A stretch of DNA of 8,081 nucleotides from Candidatus Agathobaculum merdigallinarum (GTDB lineage: Bacteria > Bacillota > Clostridia > Oscillospirales > Butyricicoccaceae): contig DXDO01000085.1 of assembly GCA_019115425.1 (NCBI GenBank), forward strand, positions 1-8,081, written 5' to 3'. Under the pieces are notes generated by a model, which saw only the letters and a program-made list of their open reading frames with translations, did not search any database and was not told where the DNA came from. Shown piece by piece: positions 1-5,530 of the stretch; within the stretch, counting starts at the first letter, position 1, and every line of letters begins with the position of its first letter. The position numbers and the translations under genes were made by a program.

Positions 1-17
1 GTCTTTGTGTTATAATT

Positions 18-374
18 GTGGCAGTCCATAGTGATTCCACTCCCTTGGCAGATGTTGTCTGGAAACTCCATTCTACCACAGAGCAAAATCACTATGGATT
101 TTTTCTGTCCAACTTGATTTTACAATCAACCAAGGAAAATCATCATACTGCAATTATCAAAAAAGAGGACTGGCTGAAAGTACAAAAGCTGTTGTCCGAG
201 CGGCACACTTCGCCCCATAAGGCTAAACTGCGCTTTCTGAGCAACCGCTTTGTCGCTCACCGCGTCAAGGATGGCCTGTTCAAAGGGTATTTGATTCTGG
301 ATTCCCGGTGGTCTCCTGCTGAACGGCAGGAATTTATGAAAATTGTTGATGACACACAAGATAATGCAAAATGA
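18..374 (+). CDS. Recombinase-related protein, probably C-terminal part
   Basis: The reading frame is open to the left edge, so GTG 18 may be internal and the gene may begin outside the window; no clear ribosome site precedes it. Residues around 43-61 (HTAIIKKEDWLKVQKLLSER) match the pattern that follows the recombinase domain in large serine recombinases (AII-x-x-E-x-F/W-x-x-VQ-x-x-L-x-x-R). The serine catalytic domain and a zinc ribbon are not visible in this stretch. The rest is a basic, aromatic-rich tail (GLFKGYLILDSRW) of unknown role. The base composition is more AT-rich than the genes after 1279, which fits transferred DNA. The stop lies 13 bases before the next gene, so the two are probably co-transcribed. 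Involvement in DNA recombination is inferred from one motif only. It could also be a conserved hypothetical protein that travels with recombinases. Confidence 0.45.
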   Translation: MAVHSDSTPLADVVWKLHSTTEQNHYGFFLSNLILQSTKENHHTAIIKKEDWLKVQKLLSERHTSPHKAKLRFLSNRFVAHRVKDGLFKGYLILDSRWSPAERQEFMKIVDDTQDNAK

Positions 375-387
375 AAGGATTTTTACA

Positions 388-819
388 ATGAACTTTGATT
401 TTTCTGCTCTGAATTTTGAAACGATCGACTCCAACATCAACGCTTACCCGGATATGTACATCAACCAGAACGGCGTCACTTTCACCAAGAAAGTGCTTGA
501 AGATCTGAGTTATCCCGCCTATGTGCTGTGCCTGCTGGATGCCAAGGCGAAGGTTTTTGCAATCCGTATGTGCAAGAGCAACGAGCCGAAGGGCTTTAAG
601 TTTTCCAAGCCGCGAGGTGAACAGAAGGGCGTTGTGACGATTTCCAGCAAGAATCTTCTGGAACCGCTCCGCGCTGCCACGGGTGAGGATTGGGTTCCGG
701 GCAAGCGGTACCGCGTTCGCGGTTTCTGGGTTGCAGATGCGAAAACCATGTGTTTCGATCTGAACGAGGGCGTTCAGGAAGATTTCCGCCCGAATCCCAC
801 CAATAGCGATGCCAAGTAA
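388..819 (+). CDS. Hypothetical protein of mobile-element type, 143 aa
   Basis: I do not recognise a named family. ATG 388 is chosen over the upstream TTG at 343 because GAAAGGA (373-379) sits 8 bases before it, and because the TTG start would overlap the preceding gene by 32 bases. The protein is soluble, with no signal peptide or membrane segment. Residues about 28-62 (NGVTFTKKVLEDLSYPAYV, then a stretch of strands) and 83-113 (VTISSKNLLEPL, then DWVPGKRYRVRGFWV) suggest two similar alpha/beta units: a 'TF/TI..K..L' strand-helix start followed by a hydrophobic strand. That layout is common in small conserved proteins of Clostridia phages and integrative elements. The upstream recombinase-like ORF and a downstream hairpin suggest it is the last gene of a mobile-element operon. 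Its function is unknown. Confidence 0.7.
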   Translation: MNFDFSALNFETIDSNINAYPDMYINQNGVTFTKKVLEDLSYPAYVLCLLDAKAKVFAIRMCKSNEPKGFKFSKPRGEQKGVVTISSKNLLEPLRAATGEDWVPGKRYRVRGFWVADAKTMCFDLNEGVQEDFRPNPTNSDAK

Positions 820-844
820 GCGCAGAACCGTTTGATCGTATGAA

Positions 845-886
845 AAAGATGAGCACGACCCATTTATATAGGCCGCGCTCATCTTT
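845..886 (+). terminator. Hairpin after the mobile-element gene pair
   Basis: AAAGATGAGCACG (845-857) pairs with CGCGCTCATCTTT (874-886), a 13-bp stem with one A-C mismatch and a 16-base loop. It lies 25 bases after the stop of the preceding gene. The following ATGCTTTCTC is only partly T-rich, so termination may be inefficient. The stem also presents A-rich DNA on its left side, so it could work on the opposite strand. Confidence 0.5.
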
Positions 887-1067
887 ATGCTTTCTCAAAG
901 TAGTAGTGCTCTTCTCCATCTGCAAATTGGCCGGTTTCTCTACGCCATTTTTACGCCATTTCCGCGTGGGACTGCATAGAGAAATATGAACTTATAATTT
1001 GGTTGGTTTGGCGTAAAACCGCGCTGCATCAGGCTTTAGCGGCATTTATGGAGAGGTATGGAGATAT

Positions 1068-1094
1068 GGAATCCGGCGTTTGAACGCCAATTCC
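1068..1094. repeat. Compact inverted repeat
   Basis: GGAAT (1068-1072) and GGCGTT (1075-1080) are matched by AACGCC (1083-1088) and ATTCC (1090-1094). This gives two stacked stems interrupted by CC on one side and A on the other, with a TG loop. No T-run follows, so it is not a standard intrinsic terminator. It could be a protein-binding dyad or a remnant of an attachment site. Confidence 0.4.
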
Positions 1095-1278
1095 GAGTTT
1101 CATAAATGTCATTTCTCCACGTTTTAAGGGAAATTCTGTCTCCCATTTTTGTCTCGAAAATAGTATACCGCTTTCTCTGGCTTTTTGCAACGATTTGGCT
1201 TATACTAGATCTAAGACAGCGCCGCGTCCAAGCGCCGCTGCCCCAACGCCTATTTTTCGTGACAAGGAAGGATGTCCC

Positions 1279-2181
1279 ATGCCGTCTTACGCCACCCATC
1301 ACATTTTTGCCGCGACCGTGCAGCGCGTCACGGGCGATTCCGCAGCCCACATTGCCGCCTCCTATCCCGCGGGCTACCGCTGGGGCGCGCAGGGTCCGGA
1401 GCCGCTCAGCCTCTATCACACCCCCTTCCCCAGCCAGACGCGCCGTCTGGCGCAGCGCATGCGCACCGAGCCGCCCGCACCGCTGTTTGAAGCCATGTGC
1501 GAAGCCGCTGTGCAGGAGCACAACACCGCGGCGCTCGCTTATGTGTTCGGCTTCTGCACGAATTACGCACTCAGCCGCGTAACGCACGCCTTTATTGATG
1601 CGCAGGCCGACCGCCTTGCCCTGTATATGCCCGGCTATTCGGCCGAAGCGCGGCGCAAGCTGGTGGAAAGCGACATCGACGGTATTATGATCGCCAATTA
1701 TATTGCCGCCGATCCCGCCACATTTGAGGCATACCGCCTGCTCGATCCAAGCGCCGCGGAATGCACCGTGCTGGCGCGCGTGCTGTCCCACGCGGCCAAA
1801 TCGGTTTACGGCATGCGGGTCCCGCCCGCCGCGATCTATCATTCGCTGCACGATATGCGCCGTGTGCTCCATCTGACGCACAGCGGCAGCCATGCCTGCG
1901 GCCGCCTGCAGCGGTTCGAGCGCCTGCTTGGCAAATCCGGCCTTGCATCATCGCATATCCGTCCGGCAGAGCCGCTCGCCGCGGACTGCGCCAATCAGGA
2001 GCACCGTGTCTGGCTGTCGGACGGCGCTGAACGCACGGATTCCTTCTTCGATCTGTTTGACGCGGCGGTGCCGCTCGCGGTTTCGCTCCAGCGCGCCGTA
2101 CTGGAACGCTATTATCAGCAAAAGCCCCTTGATCTGCGGTTTTTCCCCACTGATTTCACCGGAACAGCTGTAAAAAATTAA
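1279..2181 (+). CDS. Zinc-dependent phospholipase C-like protein
   Basis: ATG 1279 is preceded by AAGGAAGGA (1264-1272) at 6 bases, which decides the start; the 300-aa length is normal for the family. The N-terminus (MPSYATHHIF), the WGAQGPEPL motif (residues 35-43) and the GFCTNYALSRVTHAFID helix (91-107) match the family of bacterial proteins related to zinc phospholipase C (PF00882 type). In that family His and Asp residues in GPD, HYALD and HPY/F patterns hold the zinc ions. Here GPD reads GPE (41), HYALD reads NYALS (95, 99), and only H103 of the last pattern remains; H7/H8 and a later SDIDG (131-135) are present. The fold is likely kept, but hydrolysis of phospholipids is uncertain. No signal peptide is visible, so a cytoplasmic location is likely. 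No terminator is seen before the M23 peptidase gene, so read-through is possible. Confidence 0.8.
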   Translation: MPSYATHHIFAATVQRVTGDSAAHIAASYPAGYRWGAQGPEPLSLYHTPFPSQTRRLAQRMRTEPPAPLFEAMCEAAVQEHNTAALAYVFGFCTNYALSRVTHAFIDAQADRLALYMPGYSAEARRKLVESDIDGIMIANYIAADPATFEAYRLLDPSAAECTVLARVLSHAAKSVYGMRVPPAAIYHSLHDMRRVLHLTHSGSHACGRLQRFERLLGKSGLASSHIRPAEPLAADCANQEHRVWLSDGAERTDSFFDLFDAAVPLAVSLQRAVLERYYQQKPLDLRFFPTDFTGTAVKN

Positions 2182-2184
2182 ATT

Positions 2185-2214
2185 TTGATAAGTTATCGAC
2201 AGGTTTCGTATGAC
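2185..2214 (+). promoter_or_regulatory. Possible promoter for the M23 peptidase gene
   Basis: TTGATA (2185-2190) and TATGAC (2209-2214) are 18 bases apart. The first is one base from the -35 consensus; the second matches four of six -10 positions. The start site would lie near 2221, leaving a leader of about 95 bases that contains the WalR-like box. Confidence 0.35.
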
Positions 2215-2244
2215 TTCGCCCCGCCGAGTGCGTAAGCTATCCAT

Positions 2245-2261
2245 TGTTACCAAACTGTAAC
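2245..2261 (+). promoter_or_regulatory. WalR (YycF)-type box
   Basis: TGTTAC (2245-2250), five spacer bases CAAAC, then TGTAAC (2256-2261). This fits the published WalR binding consensus of two TGTWAH half-sites separated by five bases with no mismatch. WalRK is the essential cell-wall stress system of low-GC Gram-positives and controls peptidoglycan hydrolases, including M23 enzymes, so the position ahead of an M23 gene adds weight. It lies downstream of the best visible promoter, which would suit repression, unless the real promoter is elsewhere. Confidence 0.55.
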
Positions 2262-2272
2262 CTTGGATTGCG

Positions 2273-2279
2273 AAAGGAG
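2273..2279 (+). promoter_or_regulatory. Strong Shine-Dalgarno leading into an out-of-frame ATG
   Basis: AAAGGAG sits 5 bases before ATG 2285. That ATG opens a 44-codon frame (2285-2419) which overlaps the start of the M23 gene in another register. The M23 start at 2316 has no ribosome site of its own. The site may therefore serve a leader peptide coupled to M23 translation. Confidence 0.6.
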
Positions 2280-2284
2280 TGAAT

Positions 2285-2419
2285 ATGGAGGGTCCGTTTT
2301 CTCCATACTATCGTCATGCGAAACCTGTTATCTTTTGTATTCGGCCTGTTTTCCAGCCTGCTGTTCGTGCTGATGCACGCCGTGCTGCTGCTGGACCGGC
2401 TGATCTGCTGGATCTATGA
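2285..2419 (+). CDS. Possible 44-aa overlapping leader ORF
   Basis: ATG 2285 has the best ribosome site in the region (AAAGGAG at 5 bases). It encodes MEGPFSPYYRHAKPVIF followed by an Arg/Ala-rich tail and stops at 2417-2419, about 100 bases inside the M23 gene. Its peptide resembles no family I know, and most of it reads the M23 signal region out of frame. It could be a leader ORF that delivers ribosomes to ATG 2316, or the mark of an indel in the sequence. Expression is an inference from the ribosome site alone. Confidence 0.3.
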   Translation: MEGPFSPYYRHAKPVIFCIRPVFQPAVRADARRAAAGPADLLDL

Positions 2420-3614
2420 TCTGCCGCTGTGGGCGAACCTTGCCCATGCGATTGGCTCCGTGCAACGCCGGCGCGCGGTCTGCGCAGCCGCCGTATTCGT
2501 TCCGCTGTTTCTGCTGCCCGGCGCGCTGCTGACACAAAGCGGCACGCTGATACTGGCCAACGGCAAGCCACTCGGCCTGGTGGAAGATGCGGCTGCGCTT
2601 TCCGCAGCGGTCGATGACATTGAGCAAAGCGCGGCCTCACTCGCGGGCAGCGACTACGCGCTGCCTGTTTCCATCGAGACTAAAACGCTGCGCGCGCCGG
2701 AATCCCAGTTCCTGACCGATGCGGAACTGAAAGCCGATCTGATCGAGGCGAGCGGAGAACTGGACACACTCGCCGTTATCTCGGTAAACGGCGAACGTGC
2801 GGGCGTGTGCCGCTCCGCGGAGGACGCGCAGGCGCTGCTCGACCGCGTCAAGGCACAGTACACCACCCCCACGGATGAAAACACGGATTTTCTGCAGGAT
2901 GTGCGCGTGGATACCGTCGTCGCACAGACCAGCCTGGTCTCGGACTTTGGCGAACTGTATGATTATCTCTCCCCCCGTCTGGACGTGACCTCGACCCGCT
3001 CGGTGACCTATACCGAGGAGATCCCCTATGAAACCATCACGCGCGAAAACGACCAGCTCGATCAGACCTACCGCGCCACATTGCAGGAGGGCTGCGCAGG
3101 CGAAGCGGTCGTCACCGCCGAGATCGAGACCGTGGATGGGCAGGAGCACGGCCGAACCATTGTGGAGCGCACGGTGCTCAGCGACGCTACCGACGAGATC
3201 ATTGAAGTCGGCACCAAAAACGTGGGGATCGGCACGGGGGACTTTATGGTTCCTGTCACCAGCTACACGTTTACCTCGGGCTTCAAATGGCGCTGGGGCA
3301 AGCTGCACAGCGGCGTTGACCTCGCGGTGCCGGAAGGAACGCCGGTCTATGCCGCGGACAACGGCAAGGTGATCGTTGCCGGCGATTTAAACAATGGCTA
3401 CGGCAACTATATTATCCTCGACCACCAGAACGGCTATAAGACCCTGTATGCGCACAACTCCGCGCTGCTGGTCTCTGTGGGCGATATCGTCGCCAAGGGC
3501 GATAAGATCGCGCTGTCCGGCAACACCGGCAACTCCACCGGCCCGCATCTGCATTTTGAGGTGCAGGTCAATGACGAGAAGGTCGATCCGCAGCAGTATC
3601 TTACGCTCGCATGA
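2316..3614 (+). CDS. Membrane-anchored G5/M23 peptidoglycan endopeptidase
   Basis: A 432-aa protein that most likely cuts peptide cross-links in the cell wall. Two hydrophobic segments (about 4-34 and 54-75, separated by an RRR at 51-53) anchor the N-terminus in the membrane. A long extracellular linker of about 150 residues follows, then a G5-like domain (about 229-300, from SVTYTEEIPYETI to IIEVGTK), then a complete LytM/M23 domain (about 315-430). The zinc ligands are all present: H331 and D335 in HSGVD, and H413 in HLH (411-413); H380 in YAH is the usual catalytic helper. This makes it a likely active enzyme, unlike the degenerate M23 regulators. ATG 2316 is the first start codon after an in-frame TGA at 2280, but it lacks a ribosome site, and a strong one upstream points to another frame. 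A WalR-type box in front suggests cell-wall stress control. A hairpin 14 bases after the stop ends the gene. Confidence 0.9.
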   Translation: MRNLLSFVFGLFSSLLFVLMHAVLLLDRLICWIYDLPLWANLAHAIGSVQRRRAVCAAAVFVPLFLLPGALLTQSGTLILANGKPLGLVEDAAALSAAVDDIEQSAASLAGSDYALPVSIETKTLRAPESQFLTDAELKADLIEASGELDTLAVISVNGERAGVCRSAEDAQALLDRVKAQYTTPTDENTDFLQDVRVDTVVAQTSLVSDFGELYDYLSPRLDVTSTRSVTYTEEIPYETITRENDQLDQTYRATLQEGCAGEAVVTAEIETVDGQEHGRTIVERTVLSDATDEIIEVGTKNVGIGTGDFMVPVTSYTFTSGFKWRWGKLHSGVDLAVPEGTPVYAADNGKVIVAGDLNNGYGNYIILDHQNGYKTLYAHNSALLVSVGDIVAKGDKIALSGNTGNSTGPHLHFEVQVNDEKVDPQQYLTLA

Positions 3615-3628
3615 TCCTCCCCAAGCAA

Positions 3629-3658
3629 AAAGCAGCCCATCGACCGATGGGCTGCTTT
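3629..3658. terminator. 30-bp palindrome ending the M23 gene (copy 1)
   Basis: AAAGCAGCCCATCG (3629-3642) and its exact complement (3645-3658) are separated by AC. It lies 14 bases after the M23 stop, with an A-run before it; only three T's (ending the right arm) follow before GAGG. The same 30 bases recur exactly at 3925-3954, so this is both a likely bidirectional terminator and the left end of the hairpin block. Confidence 0.75.
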
Positions 3659-3695
3659 GAGGCTGTTCGAAAAACATAGTTTTTCGAACAGCCTC
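3659..3695. repeat. 17-bp perfect hairpin
   Basis: GAGGCTGTTCGAAAAAC (3659-3675) is perfectly complementary to 3679-3695, with an ATA loop. It starts directly after the copy-1 palindrome. It is the longest perfect stem in the window and could act as a second terminator for either strand. Confidence 0.7.
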
Positions 3696-3721
3696 TCGAT
3701 CGGAACCACGCTTCCGATCGA
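3696..3721. repeat. 10-bp perfect hairpin
   Basis: TCGATCGGAA (3696-3705), loop CCACGC, TTCCGATCGA (3712-3721). It follows the previous stem with no spacer. The following AAAATT is not a T-run on this strand. Confidence 0.6.
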
Positions 3722-3821
3722 AAATTCCGCTGGCTGCGTGCGCCTTTCAGGCAGCCCGTAGGCCACTAACCTTATTTGCCGCTTTGCGGCATTTTAATGA
3801 GTACACTTGCCAGCGGTTTGT

Positions 3822-3854
3822 ATAAAAACCGAGATACATGCTCCCGGTTTTTAT
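3822..3854. repeat. 10-bp stem with a competing upstream partner
   Basis: ATAAAAACCG (3822-3831) pairs with CGGTTTTTAT (3845-3854). The AAACCG at 3826-3831 can instead pair with CGGTTT at 3814-3819 across a 6-base loop. The two structures exclude each other. Confidence 0.5.
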
Positions 3855-3880
3855 GGAAATTGCGGCTCACCGCAATTTCC
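3855..3880. repeat. 11-bp perfect hairpin with tetraloop
   Basis: GGAAATTGCGG (3855-3865), loop CTCA, CCGCAATTTCC (3870-3880). It directly abuts the preceding stem. Confidence 0.65.
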
Positions 3881-3924
3881 TATTTGATACGCGCTGCGGC
3901 GCGAAAGACTTTTTCGACAAACCG

Positions 3925-3954
3925 AAAGCAGCCCATCGACCGATGGGCTGCTTT
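3925..3954. terminator. 30-bp palindrome ending but (copy 2)
   Basis: This copy is identical to the palindrome at 3629-3658 and lies 16 bases beyond the stop of the minus-strand CoA-transferase gene. The two converging genes are thus each closed by a copy of the same hairpin. On the plus strand it runs into CTTTTCATTT; on the minus strand the tail is CTTTCGGTTTGT, less T-rich. Confidence 0.7.
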
Positions 3955-3970
3955 TCATTTCTCTTATTTC

Positions 3971-5311
3971 TTATCTCTTGTTGGAACGCTTCCAGATATG
4001 CATCTTTTCCGCATCCGCGATCAGCTGCTCGCGGAAGTCCGGATGCGCGATCGAGATCAGCGCCTCGGCGCGCTCCCAAGAGGACTTGCCCTTGAGGTTG
4101 ATCATGCCGTACTCGGTAACGACATACTGGGTCGCCGAGCGCGGGTCGGTGACGATCGAGCCGTCGGACAGAGTCGGGCGGATACGGGATGCGACCGTGC
4201 CGTCCTTCTGCTTGAAGGTGGAGGACAGGCAGATGAAGCTCTTGCCGCCGTTCGACAGGTAGGCACCCATGACGAAGTCGAGCTGGCCGCCCGTGCCGGA
4301 GATCTGCTTGATACCCGCAGACTCCGCGTTGACCTGACCGTACAGGTCGATGTCCACCGCGTTGTTGATCGAGATAAAGTTGTCGATTTGCGCGATCACG
4401 CGCACGTCGTTGGTGTAATCCACCGGAACGGACGAGCACTGCGGGTTGTCGTTGAGGTAGTCGTACAGCTTCTGCGTGCCCGCGGCGAAAGCGTAGGTCT
4501 GACGGCCGCGGTCGATCGTCTTGCAGCGGCCGGTGATCTTGCCCGCATTGGCGATATCGACAAACGCATCCACATACATCTCGGTGTGTACGCCCAGATC
4601 CTTGAGGTCGGAATCCGCGATCAGCGCGCCGACCGTGTTCGGCATGCCGCCGATGCCCAGCTGCAGGCAGGCGCCGTTCGGGATCTCGGATACGATCAGC
4701 TCCGCGACCTTGCGGTCGATATCGGTCGCCGGAACCGAACCCATCTGGGGCATGGGGGCGTTGTTGCCCTCGACGATCATGTCCACCTCGGAAATGTGGA
4801 TGCAGTCCTCCATACCGCCCAGGCAGCGCGGCATGTTCTCGTTGACCTCGACGATGATCTTGTCCGCCACGTCGCAGACCGCGCGCAGGTGGGATGCCTG
4901 CGGGCCGAAGCTGAAATAGCCGTGGCTGTCCATCGGCGCAACGGCAAGCATCGCAACGTCCACATGGCCGATATTCTCGCGGTAGAAGCGCGGCAGCTCG
5001 GAATAGCGCATGGACGCATAGAAGCCCGCGCCGGTCGAGATAAACTTGCGCTCGATGCCCGACATGTGCCAGGAGTTCCAGGTCATATGCGCCGCCGGAT
5101 CGTCGATCTTATAGATTTCGGGCACGCGCATCAATACGCCGCCGCGGAAATTGACGTCATACAGGTCGGGCAGGCGCTTTGCCATCGCCTGATCGAGCAC
5201 GTCCGGCGTGCCGACACACCAGCCGTAGTCCACCCAATCGCCCGATTTTACCACTTTGACGGCTTCGTCCGCCGTCGTCAGCTTCTGCTGATAGAGTACC
5301 GCGTAATCCAT
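3971..5311 (-). CDS. but: Butyryl-CoA:acetate CoA-transferase
   Basis: A 446-aa enzyme, the usual length for But. It moves CoA from butyryl-CoA to acetate, releasing butyrate and acetyl-CoA as the last step of butyrate fermentation in the cytoplasm. The N-terminus (KLTTADEAVKVVKSGDWVDYG), the stretch IVSEIPNGACLQLGIGGMPN (206-225) and GQVNAESAGIKQISGTGGQLD (325-345) follow the But enzymes of Faecalibacterium and Roseburia closely. E244 in VHTEMYVDAF is the expected catalytic glutamate that forms the CoA thioester, by analogy with 4-hydroxybutyrate CoA-transferase. The start is ATG 5311, with GGAGG at 5323-5327, 11 bases upstream; the frame stays open much further, but that part is antisense to the neighbouring transporter gene. 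A sigma-A-like promoter lies at 5358-5386. Use on propionate or 4-hydroxybutyrate cannot be excluded from sequence. Confidence 0.92.
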   Translation of the reverse strand: MDYAVLYQQKLTTADEAVKVVKSGDWVDYGWCVGTPDVLDQAMAKRLPDLYDVNFRGGVLMRVPEIYKIDDPAAHMTWNSWHMSGIERKFISTGAGFYASMRYSELPRFYRENIGHVDVAMLAVAPMDSHGYFSFGPQASHLRAVCDVADKIIVEVNENMPRCLGGMEDCIHISEVDMIVEGNNAPMPQMGSVPATDIDRKVAELIVSEIPNGACLQLGIGGMPNTVGALIADSDLKDLGVHTEMYVDAFVDIANAGKITGRCKTIDRGRQTYAFAAGTQKLYDYLNDNPQCSSVPVDYTNDVRVIAQIDNFISINNAVDIDLYGQVNAESAGIKQISGTGGQLDFVMGAYLSNGGKSFICLSSTFKQKDGTVASRIRPTLSDGSIVTDPRSATQYVVTEYGMINLKGKSSWERAEALISIAHPDFREQLIADAEKMHIWKRSNKR

Positions 5312-5357
5312 CTTTTCCAAAACCTCCGCTCTCTCTATTCTTTGACAATTTAGGTTT

Positions 5358-5386
5358 ATTGTACTATATCCGCCCGTGCAGGTCAA
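5358..5386 (-). promoter_or_regulatory. Promoter of but
   Basis: On the minus strand, TTGACC (5386-5381) and TACAAT (5363-5358) are separated by exactly 17 bases. Each is one base from consensus. Transcription would start near 5351, giving a leader of about 40 bases. This fits strong constitutive expression of a core fermentation gene. Confidence 0.75.
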
Positions 5387-5461
5387 GCAGTGCTCTTGTT
5401 CCGCAGCAAAGGTTTCCTGCAAATCGGCAAAAGTTATCCAAAACAATCCCAAAAGTTTTTC

Positions 5462-5489
5462 TTGATTTTTCGAGATAAAGTGGTACAAT
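5462..5489 (+). promoter_or_regulatory. Promoter of the amino-acid ABC operon
   Basis: TTGATT (5462-5467) and TACAAT (5484-5489) are 16 bases apart. The start would lie near 5496, leaving a leader of about 35 bases. No riboswitch or T-box fits in so short a leader. Confidence 0.65.
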
Positions 5490-5530
5490 GGTAAATGACT
5501 TTCACAGTACAATTTTAGGAGGGCACCCCT

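Larger units (their letters stand above)
820..1278. other. Non-coding boundary region between mobile-element genes and phospholipase-like gene
   Basis: I see no convincing gene in this 459-base stretch. Besides the hairpin at 845-886 it holds a direct repeat TACGCCATTT (941-950 and 952-961), an inverted partner TGGCGTAAAA (1009-1018) to TTTTACGCCA (949-958), three spaced copies of ATGGA (1048, 1058, 1066), and a compact dyad at 1068-1094. A -10-like TATACT (1201-1206) lies 73 bases before the next gene, but no matching -35 is found at normal spacing. The repeats could be integrase-binding or attachment sequences at the edge of a mobile element; that is an inference from position and symmetry only. 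Confidence 0.45.
3629..3954. repeat. 326-bp hairpin-array element, MITE/REPIN-like
   Basis: The block contains at least nine consecutive inverted repeats: 3629-3658 (14 bp), 3659-3695 (17 bp), 3696-3721 (10 bp), 3732-3756 (6 bp), 3777-3791 (6 bp), 3822-3854 (10 bp), 3855-3880 (11 bp), 3890-3903 (5 bp) and 3925-3954 (14 bp). The two outer palindromes are identical. Just inside them, 3661-3674 (GGCTGTTCGAAAAA) matches the complement of 3910-3923 at 11 of 14 positions, giving imperfect terminal inverted repeats of about 45 bp. No transposase and no clear target-site duplication are seen, and no frame inside looks coding. It may be a non-autonomous mobile repeat, a stack of terminators grown by recombination, or a structured RNA. 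Confidence 0.65.

Noticed and set aside
334..882. 182-codon minus-strand frame
   Set aside because: It is a shadow of the 388-819 gene; the plus-strand frame has a ribosome site and coherent protein features.
1075..1094. Possible tRNA T-arm remnant on the minus strand (GGCGTTCAAACGCC)
   Set aside because: The loop is one base short for a T-arm with a proper closing pair, and no D-arm, anticodon arm or acceptor partner is found nearby.
1036..1893. 285-codon minus-strand frame
   Set aside because: It lies antisense to the phospholipase C-like gene, its composition is shadow-like (His/Arg/Gly/Ala-rich), and no ribosome site is visible.
2193..2201. DnaA-box-like TTATCGACA
   Set aside because: One mismatch from TTATCCACA and isolated; there is no cluster of boxes or AT-rich unwinding region, so not an origin.
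3776..5353. 525-codon open frame on the plus strand
   Set aside because: It is the antisense shadow of but; its translation is Arg/Asp/His/Val-rich low-complexity sequence with no family motif and no suitable ribosome site.
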